The translations under genes were made by a program, and so were the position numbers. The notes below the pieces were generated by a model. The model ran no database searches. It was not told the DNA's origin and saw only the letters and a program-made list of their open reading frames with translations. A DNA stretch of 64,000 nt from Proteles cristata cristata (lineage: Eukaryota; Chordata; Mammalia; Carnivora; Hyaenidae), in the NCBI GenBank assembly GCA_017311185.1, contig JAESUZ010002712.1:1-64000 (forward strand), read 5' to 3'. Positions 34,589 to 46,120 of the stretch are shown in pieces (the first letter of the stretch is position 1; each line of letters opens with the position of its first letter).

Positions 34589-34808
34589 AAAACATTTTTT
34601 AATGTTTTATTTATTTCTGAGATAGAGAGACAACGTGGGGGGCGGGGGGGGGGCGGGCAGAGAGAGGGAGACACAGAATCCGAAGCAGGCTCCAGGCTCT
34701 GAGCTGGCTGTCCGCACAGAGCCCGACGCGGGGCTCAGACCCACGAACCGTGAGATCATGACCTGAGCCGAAGTCGGACGCTTAACCACTGAGCCACCCA
34801 GGTGCCCC
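34589..34808 (-). mobile_element. SINEC_Fc-type SINE
   Basis: Antisense copy with a G-rich insert (34637-34657). Perfect 16-bp target duplication taccatttcattttta (34573-34588, 34809-34824): a young insertion. Confidence 0.97.
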
Positions 34809-34824
34809 TACCATTTCATTTTTA

Positions 34825-35260
34825 GGCTCTGTTTTCAGGCGAAGTCCCTCTACTCCAACCTTTTTGTGCCTTATCCTTTCTTCACCTTTTGCCCAGTTTG
34901 GGGCATCATACCTTTTTAAAAAACAACAGAATGATGCGTGTTGATAGGAAAGGAGGGCTCTGGAAATCATCACTATTAGAAACTGTTAATGAAAATAGAG
35001 ATGTTTAGCCTGTAGAAGAGAAGGTATGGACTCCCTTATCACGGAAAGATGGAACCACAAGGAGCTTTTTGGATAACTTTGTCTAACCCTTCATTTTGCA
35101 GCTGAGGTGACTGAGGCGGAGAGAGGGAAAAAGACCTGGGCTGTGAGGCAGAAGAGGGAGCAGCTTTGGTCTGTGGGCCTCCAGGAAGCAGAAGGAGGAC
35201 AAGTGGGTGAAAGATATGAGAAAGCAGGTTTAAATGACAGTTATGTTTCTTCCTTCCAAA
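34825..35260. other. unassigned intergenic sequence
   Basis: 35030-35130 resembles an old repeat ('taacccttcattttgcagct'). Nothing else recognised. Confidence 0.45.
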
Positions 35261-35261
35261 T

Positions 35262-35590
35262 CCTTCCTCCTGTTATTTTTTTTCCCCCTTGTCTTACTGT
35301 TCAGGATCTCCAGTTCAATGTTGAAAAAAAGGGGGCAATAATGGGCATCCCTGTTTTGTTATTCATCTTAAGGGGAAATTTTTCAATGTTTTACTATTAT
35401 ATATGTTTGCTGTAAGATTTTGGAGGATGCTTTTTTACCAGGCTAAGGAAGTTCCCTCTTATTTCTAGTATGCTAAAAGTTTTTTTGTAACAAACAGGTG
35501 TTAAATTTTATCAAAGGCTTCCTCAGCATCTTTTGTAATGATCATGGCTTTTTTTCTTTTCTAATCTGTTTATGTGGTCAAGAATGCAGT
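35262..35590 (-). mobile_element. L1 ORF2 fragment (RT region)
   Basis: The plus strand reads antisense L1: 'atctccagttcaatgttgaa', 'taatgggcatccctgttttg', 'catcttttgtaatgatcatg', 'tgtttatgtggtca'. Short and inactive. Confidence 0.75.
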
Positions 35591-35694
35591 ATTTAGCTCA
35601 AGAGAAAGATGGGAGTTTCTAACATACAAAACCACTCACAGAGGCATTGGCTGCTTCATAGATCAAAGTAGTCAGATCTAAATCACTGGCAATG

Positions 35695-36165
35695 TTCAAA
35701 CAGAACTTGCAGGCATTCAATAAATATTTAGATACCAGGGTCTGTTCTAGATGTAGACAACCCAGTGGCGAAGAGGGCCCCAGGTCTCCTGGTGCTCACA
35801 TTTTAGAGAAAAGATGGTAGACACAAACAAACAACCAACAAATACAAGAACAGGATTATTTCAAAAAGTGAAAAGTGCTTTGAAAACAAATGGAAAAAAC
35901 TGTACAAAGGCAGTGTGACTGGGTAGGGCTGGGGGACAAGATGAAATAGAATGGTCAGGGAAGATGTCTCCAAGGAGGTGATAGTTAAGGCAAGATTGAA
36001 TGATAAGAAGGCGGTCATTTCATGAAGGTCCCGAGGCATGGCATCCCAGGCAGGGTGAAACACAAGAGCAAAGGCCCTAAGGTGGGACTGAGTTTGGTAT
36101 ATTCTAGGGACTTCAGGAAGACGTCTGACTAGGGAGAGCAAGAGGGGAGACTGGTACTAGATGAG
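35695..36165 (+). repeat. ancient mammalian repeat, family not assigned
   Basis: One of the better copies: 'cattcaataaatatttagat', 'ggtcagggaagatgtctcca', 'gcatcccaggcagggtgaaa', 'caaaggccctaaggtgggac'. Related stretches lie at 17.1, 28.2, 39.2, 45.2 and 59.4 kb. Confidence 0.55.
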
Positions 36166-36211
36166 GCAGGAAAGAAGTTCTGGAGCAAGACTGTGTAGAG
36201 TATATTTGTCA

Positions 36212-36688
36212 TAAAAAAAGAATGAAATCTTGCCACTCGCAATAACATGGGTGGATCTAGAGGGTATTATGCTAAGTGAAATAAGTCAGAGAAAGTCCAA
36301 TACCATATGATTTCATTTATATGCAAAATTTAAGAAACAAAACAAAGGAAAAAAGAGACAAAAAACCAGACTTTTTTTTTTTAATGTTTTTATTTATTTC
36401 TAGGAGAGAGAGAGAGACACAGCGTGAGCAGGGGAGGGTCAGAGAGAGAGGGAGTGACAGACTCTGAAACAGGCTCTGGGCTCTGAGCTGGCAGTCAGCA
36501 GAGCCCGGCCAGCGGGGCTCGAACCCACGAACCGCGAGATCACGACCTAAGCGAAAGTCGGACGCTTAACCGACTAAGCCACCCAGGCACCCCAAAAGCC
36601 AGACTTTTAAATATAGAGAATAAACTCATGATTACCAGAGGGGAGGTGAATAGGTACATGGTGAAATGGTGGAGATTAAAAGTACACT
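36212..36688 (+). mobile_element. carnivore L1 3' UTR, left part
   Basis: 'aatgaaatcttgccactcgc', 'aacatgggtggatctagagg', 'gctaagtgaaataagtcaga' and 'catatgatttcatttatatg' are the L1 3' UTR. It is interrupted by a SINE (36376-36593) and continues after the short insert at 36689. Confidence 0.78.
36376..36593 (-). mobile_element. SINEC_Fc-type SINE inside L1 3' UTR
   Basis: Antisense copy. Target duplication aaaaaccagactttt (36361-36375) and aaaagccagactttt (36594-36608). Confidence 0.96.
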
Positions 36689-36767
36689 TATCTTTTGTTG
36701 GGATGAGCACTGGGTGTCATATGTAAACCAACTTGACAATAAACTATTTAAGAAAAAAATAAATGAA
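36689..36767 (+). mobile_element. ultra-short L1 3'-end insertion (79 bp)
   Basis: 'gggatgagcactgggtgtca' to 'gacaataaactattt' plus an A-rich tail, flanked by taaaagtacact (36677-36688 and 36768-36779). It sits inside another L1's 3' UTR. Confidence 0.62.
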
Positions 36768-36779
36768 TAAAAGTACACT

Positions 36780-36880
36780 AACATTGATGAGAACTGAATA
36801 ATATATAGAATTGCTGAGTCGCTATATTGTACATTTGAAACTAATATAACACTGTACGTTAACTATCCTTGAAGCAAAAC
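36780..36880 (+). mobile_element. L1 3' UTR, terminal part
   Basis: 'gtcgctatattgtacatttg' and 'aaactaatataacactgtac' are the L1 3' terminus, continuing the element that begins at 36212. Confidence 0.65.
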
Positions 36881-36955
36881 AAAATTAATTAATTAAAGAA
36901 AGAATGTAGGACCATGCCAACCATGAGAAAGTGTTTAGAATTTTTCAAGTTTACA

Positions 36956-37190
36956 GGTGCCTGGGTGGCTCAGTTGGTTAAGCGTCCGACTTTGGCTCAG
37001 GTCATGATCTCGTGGTTCGTGGGTTCGAGCCCCACGTCGGGCTCTGTGCTGACTGCCAGCTCAGAGCCCGGAGCCTGTTTCAGAGTCTGTCACTCTCTCT
37101 CTCTGACCCTCCCCTGCTCATGCTGTCTCTCTCTCTCTCTCTCTCCCAGAAATAAATAAAACATTTAAAAAAAAGAAAAGAAAGAAAAGA
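36956..37190 (+). mobile_element. SINEC_Fc-type SINE
   Basis: Sense copy of the 'gctgactgccagctcagagc' subtype, with an A/GA-rich tail. No clear target duplication. Confidence 0.93.
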
Positions 37191-37194
37191 AATT

Positions 37195-38030
37195 AGTGAC
37201 AGAAAATAGCCAGAAAATCAGTAACAGAAAATAGCTGGAAAATCCCCAAATGTTTAGAAATTAAACAACAAGTTCCTAAATAATGCATGGATCAAAGAAG
37301 TCTCAAGAGAAATTTTAAAATATTTTGAATTAAATGAAAATGAAAATACAATTTATTAAAATTTGTAGGATTGTAGAAAATCTCAAACAATCTACACACA
37401 TCCATACACCACCACTCCCACACACACACACACACACAACCTTCTGGAACTAACGAGAACACATAGAGCAAGATTGCGTATACAACTTCAATATGCAAAA
37501 ATCAATTCCTTTCTTATATACCAGCAATGAAAAAGTAGAATCGGAACATTTAAGCAAATAGTACTACTTTCAGCAGCTGCAAAGCAATGAAATACTTAGG
37601 TATAAGTATAACAAAATCTGTACAGGATCTTAATATGAAAAACTACAAAACGCAAGTAAAAGAAACCAAAGATCTAAATAAGTGGAGAGAATATTCCATG
37701 TTCGTGGATAGGAAGACTCAGTGTTACTAAAAATGTCAGTTCTTCCCAGCTTGATCTATAGATTTAACATAATTTCAGTTAAAATACAACCAAACTATTT
37801 TGTAGATATAAACAAAGTGATTCTAAAGTTTATATGGAAAATCCAAATACCTAGCACAACCAGATGATACTGAAGAACAAAGTAAGAGGATTCACGCTAC
37901 GGATTTCAAGATAGCTACAGTACTTACTATAAAGTTACAATACATAAGCCAGTGGTATTAAAAGAAAGAATAGACACACAGATCAATGGAACAAAATGAA
38001 ATATGTTTTAAAATAGAGCCCCAAAACTTG
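37195..38030 (+). mobile_element. L1 ORF2 fragment
   Basis: 'gcaatgaaatacttaggtat', 'gttcgtggataggaagactc', 'tcttcccagcttgatctata', 'aagtttatatggaaaatcca' and 'tagacacacagatcaatgga' are ORF2 landmarks in order. Frames are broken. A (CA)n run lies at 37419-37438. Confidence 0.82.
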
Positions 38031-38131
38031 TTGATGGATGTGCAGGATGGAGAAAAGAAGGGAATCAAGAAGGACCATCTGTATGAGATGAGAGGAAGAT
38101 CGGGTTAGATCCTTTAAAAAATTTTCTTCCA

Positions 38132-38343
38132 GGGGCACCTGGGTGGCTTAGTCAGTTAAGCGTCCGACTTTTGCTGAGGTCATGATCTCACGGTTCGTGG
38201 GTTCGAGCCCTGCGTTGGGCTCTGTGCTGACTGCCAGCTCAGAGCCCGGAGCCTGTTTCAGAGTCTGTGTCTCCCTCTCTCTCTGACCCTCCCCTGCTCA
38301 TGCTGTCTCTCTCTCTCTCCTAGAAATAAATAAAAATATTTTT
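38132..38343 (+). mobile_element. SINEC_Fc-type SINE
   Basis: Sense copy. Target duplication aaaaaattttcttcca (38116-38131) and aaaaaatttcttcca (38344-38358). Confidence 0.96.
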
Positions 38344-38359
38344 AAAAAATTTCTTCCAA

Positions 38360-39220
38360 ACTTCAAGTTTTAAAAAATATTGTAAGGTATATAATTCCGT
38401 GGCCTGCCCCACATATTTCTCCTAACATACTACAGCTATACTTGGGGCTGGTGTCTCCCTACTTACAGACCCCACACCTCCAAGCTCAGGCCTCCCACTC
38501 CCCTTTCCTCTTCTTTGGATGGGTTGCTGTCAGCTCTCTGCAAGTGGGAGCCAATGAACAGGGTGAAGTTGCTTCGAGTCTTGGTTTTAATAGGCTTCAA
38601 GATATGTGTATCAAAGATCCGGTTACCCTATAATTATGTGGTAGTGAAGCACGAGGGAGGAGCTGGAAAAGGGAAAGAAGAAGGGAAAGAGAATGAGGAA
38701 GAGTTTTGAAGAAGATGAAGAAAGAGAGACCGAGAGAGGAGAAAAAGGAAAAGAATAAATGATCTGTTGGCAGAAAGTGGGGAGAGGAGCAGGTCACAAT
38801 AGCACACAGGAGCCCCTAGGAATAGAGTTCATCCAGCCCTGCTAGCTTCAGCTCATTTCCTCAGCAAGATCCTCTCCTTATTTGCAGCTCTAAGAGAGCA
38901 AAGAGACTGTTTTTGCAGAAATGACCCTCTGTAGTGACTACATCCGGTCAGAGTGGAGGGGTGGATGAAGAGAAATGGACGGAGTTAGAGCAATGTGCTT
39001 AACTTTCTGTCAAGTCACAGACCTGCTTGAAAATGTGATGAAAGCTATGGCCTTCACACTCTCCCCCCGCAAAATGCTAATACATATAATTGTACCAAAT
39101 TTTGCCTACGATTCAGCATGTTCATGGATTTTCTAAAACCCTCTAGGGTCCATGAACCTCTGTGTAGAATCTGTGAATATAAGAATATTTAGGAGGTAAA
39201 AATCAACACTATTAGTGAAT
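38360..39220. other. unassigned intergenic sequence
   Basis: Purine-rich 38640-38760 (GA/GAAG runs). No gene recognised. Confidence 0.45.
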
Positions 39221-39224
39221 GGAT

Positions 39225-39548
39225 TGCATGTGGTAGTTAAGGGAGTGAGTCAAAGAAGAAGCCTGGATTTATGGCTGAGGTTGCTGGGTGAATGGTGGAA
39301 GGATTCACTGAGACAGAAGACACCCAAAGAATGGTCTCAGAGAAAAAATACTGAATGCAATTTTGGACCTGGTGACTTTTAAATGTCTGTGGGATATCTA
39401 AGGGGAGATATTCAGAGAGCAGTTGGACATACGGATCTGGAGTTCAAGAAAGAAAGGTAGGCAGGAGCTATAGAGTTAGGAGCAATCAGCATGTGGACGG
39501 CTATTAAGGACATAGGAATGGATGAGATCACCCACTGTGACTATACAG
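39225..39548 (+). repeat. ancient mammalian repeat, family not assigned
   Basis: 'aattttggacctggtgactt', 'tgggatatctaaggggagat', 'agttggacatacggatctgg', 'gaatggatgagatcaccca' form a later part of the same old repeat seen at 35.7 kb. Confidence 0.5.
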
Positions 39549-39564
39549 AGTTTTAATTTTTTTA

Positions 39565-39757
39565 AAGTTTATTTATTTTGATATATAGAGAGAACGTACA
39601 TGCACTAGCAAGTGGGGGGAAGGGCAGAGAGAGAGGGAGAAAGAGAATCCCAGAGCCCAATGTAGGGCTCCAACTCACAAAACTGCGAGATCATGACCTG
39701 AACCAAAATCAAGAGTTAGTTGGACGTTTAACTGACTGAGCCACTCAGGAGCCCCCA
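39565..39757 (-). mobile_element. SINEC_Fc-type SINE
   Basis: Antisense copy. Target duplication agttttaattttttta (39549-39564) and agttttaatttttt (39758-39771). It precedes the antisense L1. Confidence 0.94.
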
Positions 39758-39771
39758 AGTTTTAATTTTTT

Positions 39772-40585
39772 GAGGAACCTCCATATGGTTTTCCATAGTG
39801 GCTGCACCAATTTGCATTCCCACCAACAGTGTGCAAGAGTTCCCTTTTCTCCATGTCTTTCTCAGCACTTTTGTCTTTTTTTATGATAGCCATTCTAAGA
39901 GGTGTGAAGTGATATTGTGATTTTGATGTGTATTTCCCTGATGATCAGTGATGTTGAGCACTTTTCATGTGCCTCTTGGACATTTGTATGTCTTCTTTAG
40001 GAAAATGTTTATTCAGTTTTAAGATAATTTTTAATCTTATTGTTTGGGTTTTTGCTATTGAATTGTATGAGCTCTTTATATATTGTGAATATTAACCCTT
40101 ATCAGATATATGATTTGCAAATATTTTTGCCCATTCCATAGGTTACCTTCTCATTTTGAAAAGGTGTACAGCATAATGATTTTCCTTTGCTGTGCAGAAG
40201 CTTTTTAGTTTGATGTAGTTACACTTGTTTATTTTTTCCTTTTGCTGTCAAATCCAAAAAATCATTGCCAGGACCACTGTCAAGTAGCTTACCCCCTATG
40301 CTTTCTTCCATAATTGCAAGTCTTAATATCCAAGCCTTTAATTCATTTTTAGTTGATTTTTGGGTATGTTGTAGGATAGGGGTCCAATTCATTATTTTGC
40401 ATGTGTCTGTCCATTTTTCCCGATACCATTTCCTGAAGGGATTATCCTTTCCCCATGTGTATTCCTTGCTCCTTTTTCATAAATTAATTGACTATATACA
40501 CATGGGTTTATTTCTGGGCTCTCTCTTCTTTCCACTAATCAATGTGTCTGTTTTCATGCCAATACTACACTGCCTTTTTTCCAGT
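39772..40585 (-). mobile_element. L1 ORF2 3' region (left part)
   Basis: Antisense L1 landmarks: 'atggttttccatagtggctg', 'ttcccaccaacagtgtgcaa', 'cagatatatgatttgcaaat', 'tttgctgtgcagaagctttt'. It breaks off where an oppositely oriented L1 piece begins. Confidence 0.85.
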
Positions 40586-40830
40586 TTTATTGAGATATCA
40601 TTGATATACAACACTGTATAAGTTTAAAGTGTACAGAATAATGACTTGATATACATATGCAGAATGATGTACTATAGTTTTAAGTGTACAGATCCAACAA
40701 TTCCACTTCTGGGTATATATCCAAAGGAACTAAGAACAGAGCTTCAAAGAGATATCTGCACTTACATGTTCATTACAGCATCATTCACAATAGCCAACAT
40801 ATGGAAAGAACCTGAGAGTCCAGATCTTTC
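40586..40830 (+). mobile_element. L1 piece in opposite orientation inside antisense L1
   Basis: 'ttccacttctgggtatatat', 'gagatatctgcacttacatg' and 'ttcattacagcatcattcac' are L1 sense text, flanked on both sides by antisense L1. It begins with 'ttttattgagatatcattga', which belongs to an L1 3' UTR complement. Confidence 0.7.
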
Positions 40831-42600
40831 ACCTTCTTGGTTAAATTTATTCCTAGGTATTTTATTCCTTTTGATGCAATTGTAAATGGGATTGTTTTTC
40901 TTAATTTATCTTTCTAATAGTCCATTATTATACAACTTATTTTTAAATATTGATTTTGTACTCTGCAAATTTACTGAATTCATTGATTCATTCTGATAGT
41001 TTCTTTTTGTGGAGTCTTTAGGGCTTTATATATAATATTATGTCATCTGCAAATAAAGGCGGTTTTACTTCTTCCTTTATTGTATGGATATCTTTTATTT
41101 ATTTTTCTTACCTAATTTCTCTGGCTAGGATTTGCAGTACTATGTTGAATAAGAGCAATGAAAATAGGCATCCTTGTCTTTGTTCCTGATCTTAGAGGAA
41201 AAACTTTCAGCTTCTCACCATTGAGTGTGGTGTTGGCTGTAAGCTTGTCATATATGGCCTTTATTATGTTGAAGTATATTCCCTCTATACCCAGTTTGTT
41301 GAGAGTTTTTATTTATGAATGGATATTGAATATTGCCAAGTGCTTTTTCTGCATCCATTAGGAAGATCATATGATTTTTATCCTTCAATTTGTTAATGTG
41401 GTATATCACACTGATTGGTTTGTGGATATTGAACCATCCTTGCATCTTTAGACTATATCTCACTTAATCATGTGCATGATTCTTTTAACGTGTTGTTAAA
41501 ACACAGGACGTTAGCCTGTAATTTTCTTTTTTTGTAGTGTCCCTATCTGGTTTTGGTATTGGGGTAATGCTGGCCTCATAAAATGAGATTGGAAGCTTTT
41601 CCTTCTCTTCTATTTTTTAGAAAAGTTTGAAAAGTACTGGTATTTATTCTTCTATAAATATTTGGTAGAATTCACCTGTGAAGCCATCTAATCCTGAGCT
41701 TTTCTTTGTTTGATGTTTATGCTTGCTAATTTAACCTCTACTGGTAACTGGTCTGTTCAGATTTTCTATTTCTTCACGATTCAGTCTTGATAGGTTGTAT
41801 GTTTCTAGGAACATCCATTTTTTAGGTTGTCCAATTTATTGGCATATAATTGTTCACAGTCTCTTATGACTCTTTATATTTGTGTGGTATGTGGTATCAG
41901 TTGTAATGACTTCTTCATTTCTACTTTCATTTATTTGGGTTCTCTCTCTCTCTCTCTCTCTCTGCCTCTTTCTGCCTCTCTCTGTCTCTGTCTCTCTGTC
42001 TCTGTCTGACTCTCTAGTTTAGGTAAAGGTTTGTCTATATTGTTTACCTTTAAAAATAAAAACAGCTTTTACTTTCCCTGATCTCTTCTACTGTCTTTTT
42101 AGTCTCTATTTTATTTATCTTCACTCTGATCTTTATGTCCTTCCTTCTTCTAACTTTGGGCTTTGTTCTTTTTCTGGTTCCTTGAAGTATAACGTTAGGT
42201 TGTTTATTTGACATCTTTCTTTTTTTTAATGTAGGTGTTTATTGCTGTGAACCTCCTTCTTAAAACTGCTTTTGCTATATCCCATAAGTGTATGTTGTAT
42301 TTCCATTTTAATTTGTCTCAAAATATTTATTTCTCTTTTGATTTCTTCTTTGACCTATTGGTTGTTCAGTAGCATGTTGCTTAATCTCCATACATTTGTG
42401 AACTTTCCAGTTTCCTTCTTGCTATTGATTTTTGGTCTCATGCCATTGTAGTTGGAAAAGATGCTTGATATAATTTCAATCTTCTGAAGTTTATTAAGAC
42501 TTGTTTTGTGGACTAACACATGATGTATCCAGGAAAATGTTCCATGTGCGCTTGAGATGAATGTGTATTCTGCTGCTATTGGATGGCATGTTCTGTGTTG
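40831..42600 (-). mobile_element. L1 ORF2 (right part, RT to endonuclease region)
   Basis: Antisense L1 from the RT region ('atttgcagtactatgttgaa', 41130) back to the 5' part of ORF2 ('gttccatgtgcgcttgagat', 42540). A (CT)n run lies at 41941-42015. No intact frame. Confidence 0.83.
41941..42015 (+). repeat. (CT)n microsatellite, imperfect
   Basis: CT units with CTGCCT and CTGT interruptions, inside the L1. Confidence 0.92.
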
Positions 42601-42604
42601 TTGT

Positions 42605-43196
42605 TCTTTTAAAAAACAGCTTTGCTAAGATATAATTAAATAGCATAAAATTCACCTGCTTTAAGTATACAGTTTAATTAATTGTAGCACATTTACAGTG
42701 TTGTACAACTATCACCACAATCCCCGTTTAGAACATTTCTGCATCCCCAGAAAGATCCCTCATGCCCATTTGTAGTCACTCCCCATCCCCACCCCTAGCC
42801 CCAGGCAACCAATAATCTACTTTCTGTCTCTATAGATTTGCAATTTTTGGAAATTTCATATAGATGGACTCATAATATGTGTTTTTTTTTGTATGTCTGG
42901 CTTCTTTCATTGAGCAAACTGTTTTTGAGGTTCATACATGGTATAGTACATATCAATACTCTGTTACTTTTTGTTGACAAATTGTATGGATATGTAACAT
43001 TTTGTTTATGCATTCAGCAGTTGGTGAATATTTGGACTGTTTCGGCCTTTTAGCTACTATGAAGAATGCTGCTATAAGCACCCAAGTACAACTTTTTTTA
43101 TGCAGACATGTTTTCATTTCTCTTAGGTAGATACCTAACAGTGAAGTTGCTGGGTTATATGGTAAATTTATGTTTAACATTTGAAGAAATGGAGAT
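42605..43196 (-). mobile_element. L1M-type 3' UTR and ORF2 end
   Basis: The plus strand reads 'ttcacctgctttaagtatac', 'cccctagccccaggcaacca', 'ctttctgtctctatagattt' and 'gggttatatggtaaatttat', an antisense old L1 3' part. Confidence 0.75.
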
Positions 43197-43336
43197 GATG
43201 ATTTTTTTTTTTTAAGAAGAATTCACACCCATCGTGGAACCATATGTGAGGCTTGGATTCACGACGCTGAGATCAAGACCTGATCTGAGATCAAGAGTCA
43301 GGCACTTAGCCAACTGAGCCACCTAGGTGCCCCAGC
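43197..43336 (-). mobile_element. short-form CAN-SINE
   Basis: Antisense copy: 'gagatcaagacctgatctga' and 'caactgagccacctaggtgc', without the long-form middle. It sits between two L1 3' ends. Confidence 0.85.
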
Positions 43337-43339
43337 AAA

Positions 43340-45165
43340 GATTTTTTTAAATTGAGGTAATGTTCATAAAACATAAAAGCAGCTATTTTAAAGTGTACAA
43401 TTCAGTGGCATTTAGTAAATACATAATGTTGTGCACTCATCACTTTTACCTAGTTCCAAAACATTTTCATCATCTCCAAATGAAACCCTGTACCCATTAA
43501 CCAGTCATTCCCCATCCCTCTTCTGTGCCCAGCCTCTGGAAACAAACAATCTGCTTTATGCCTCTATGAATTTACCTTTTCTGTACATTTTCATGTAAGT
43601 GTAATTATATAATATGTGGCCTATTATGTATGGCTTTTTTCACTTAGCATAATGTTTCCAAGATTCATCCGTGTTGTAACATGTATCAGTACTTCAGCCC
43701 TTTTCATGGCTGAATAATATTTCATAATATGGCCACACCACAATTTTATCCATTCATCAGTTGATGAACATTTGGGTTCTTTCTTCCTTTTGCTTATTGT
43801 GAATAGTAGTATTATACACAACCATTTGTTTGAATGCCCGTTTTCAATTCTTTTGAGTATATACCTAAGAGTGGAATTGCTGGGTCATATGGCAATTCTA
43901 TGTTTACCTTTTGGGAAAATGTCAAGCTGATGTCCACAGTTGTTATAACACATTACATTCCCATCAGCAATATACAAAGGTTCCAATTTTTTCATATCCT
44001 TGCCAACAGTTCTTTTCCTTTTTTTAAGTTATAGCCATCCTAGTGGATGTGAAGTGGTATCTCACTTGTTTGCATTTCCCTGATTATTAATAATATTGAG
44101 CATTTTTTCATGTGCCTCATCGTCATTTATATATTTTCCTTGGAGAAATTTCTATGTGAGTCCTTCGCCCAGTTTTCGATGGGTTGTTTGTCTTTTTGTT
44201 ATTGAGTTGTAGGAATTCTAGACGCAAGTCCTTTATCGAAGGTATGATTGGCAGATGTTTTTTCCCTTATTCTATCGGCTGTTTTTTCACTTTCTTGGTG
44301 GTGTCCCTTTATGCACAAGAAGTTTTTCTTTTTAACTTTGATGAAGCCCAATGTATCTGTATTCTTTTGTTGCTTGTGCTTTTGGTGTCATATATAAGAA
44401 TCCATTGCCAAACCCAAGGTTGTGAAGATTTACCCCTAGTTTTCTTCTAAAAGTTTTATTCCTTTAGCTCTTACATTTAAGTGTCTGATCCATTTTGAAT
44501 TACTTTTTGTATATGGCATGAAGTAAAGGGTTCAACTTCATTCTTTTGCATGTGGCTACCACTTATTCCTGCACCATTGTTGAAGAGACTATTCTCTCCC
44601 CCACTGAATGGTCCTGGCATCATTGTTGAAAATCAATTGACCATAGATGTTTGGGCTCATTTTGGACTCTCCAAGTTTTATTCCATTGATCTATATGTCT
44701 ATCCGTATGCCAGTATCACACTGTTTTGACTTCTGTAGCTTTGTAGTAAGTTTTGAAATTGGGAAGTGTGAGTCTTCTGTTTCCTTCTTCCAGAATTGTT
44801 TTGGCTACGTGGAGTCCCTTGCAACTTCATATAAATAATAGGTTTAACTTTCAATTTCCACAAAAAGATCATTGGGATTATTTTTGAAATATAGTTGGCA
44901 TACAGTGCTATATTAGGATCATAGAGATTTTGATAGGGATTGCATTCATTCAGAAGATGGCTTGGATAGCATTGCCATCTTAACATGTTAAATCTTCCAA
45001 TCCATAAATATGGGATGTCTTTCCATTTATTTAGTTCTTATTTCATTTCTTTCTGTAATGTTTTACAGTTTTCAGTGAATAAGTCTTATATACCCTTGGT
45101 TAAATTTATTCCTAAGTATTTTATTATTTTTGATGCTATTACAAATAGGGGAATGTTTTTTTTTT
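43340..45165 (-). mobile_element. second antisense L1M element (3' UTR into ORF2)
   Basis: Again starts with 3' UTR complement ('aaagtgtacaattcagtggc', 'ccagcctctggaaacaaaca') and runs through 'gtcaagctgatgtccacag' and 'attccattgatctatatgtc' to 'aatccataaatatgggatgt' and 'cttggttaaatttattccta'. Frames are broken. Confidence 0.82.
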
Positions 45166-45169
45166 TTTA

Positions 45170-45323
45170 AGATGCAAGAGACTTGAACATATTTAAAGGC
45201 TGAGTCAGCAGAGAAGGAGAGACTGAAGATACAGGAGGGAGAGATAAAATGGATAAATCAAAATTCCTGAGAAAATATTTGGGCATGGGGCACAGAACAC
45301 CAGAAGAAGGATTAGTCAACATT
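45170..45323 (+). repeat. ancient mammalian repeat, part 1
   Basis: 'gagacttgaacatatttaaa' and 'ggctgagtcagcagagaagg' belong to the unassigned old repeat family. Confidence 0.4.
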
Positions 45324-45338
45324 AAAAAGGGCATCTCT

Positions 45339-45562
45339 CTTAGGGGGCGCCTGGGTGGCTTAGTCGGTTAAGCGTCCGACTTTCGCTTAGGTCATGATCT
45401 CGCGGTTCGTGGGTTCGAGCCCCGTGTCAGGCTCTGTGCTGACTGCCAGCTCAGAGCCTGGAGCCTGTTTCAGAGTCTGTGTCTCCCTCTCTCTCTGACC
45501 CTCCCCTGCTCATGCTGTCTCTCTCTCTCTCCTAGAAATAAATAAAAATATTTTTTTTAAAA
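45339..45562 (+). mobile_element. SINEC_Fc-type SINE
   Basis: Sense copy of the 'tttcgcttaggtcatgatct' subtype. Perfect 15-bp target duplication aaaaagggcatctct (45324-45338, 45563-45577): young. Confidence 0.97.
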
Positions 45563-45577
45563 AAAAAGGGCATCTCT

Positions 45578-46120
45578 TCACTATGACAGAAAGGAAATGG
45601 CAAGAATTGGTCAGGTGGGGATGCTCACTCGTTTGCAGATAGTTTGTGGCAAAAGGTTGAGAGCATTGCTGCCTGGGATCTTCTATTTTAAGTTCAGTAG
45701 GAGGTGAAGTGAGGGGGAAGACAGAGGAAAGTGTAGGAGGGCTAAGGAAATGGGAATTTAGCAAAGCTGCCATGGAGACTTGGAGAGCAGGGAAACAAGA
45801 TGCCTAGGGTACAGTACAAGTTTGGGGACCATGACTTTTTATTGGCTCCTGTCTAAGCAATTGTATTATATGAGCATAGTATTGAGATAGAGAAGATGGA
45901 AAGTTGTATTTATCTGGGATTAGGTCTGTGATGGAAGGACAATAAGGCATATGGTGGAGGATATTATTGGCTAGAGAATGGCAGATTGGGCAGATTTTCA
46001 CTTTTCAGTGGGGAGAGGCAAGTTTCAGTTAAGTCAGTAAGTGAAAGATTGGCCAGTGAAGGACTGAAGACTGGAGTGAACATAGATATTTTGGCTGCTT
46101 AGCATTCAAACACTTTTCCT
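45578..46120 (+). repeat. ancient mammalian repeat, part 2
   Basis: 'atggcaagaattggtcaggt', 'gtttgtggcaaaaggttgag' and similar text continue the repeat across the SINE. Confidence 0.4.
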
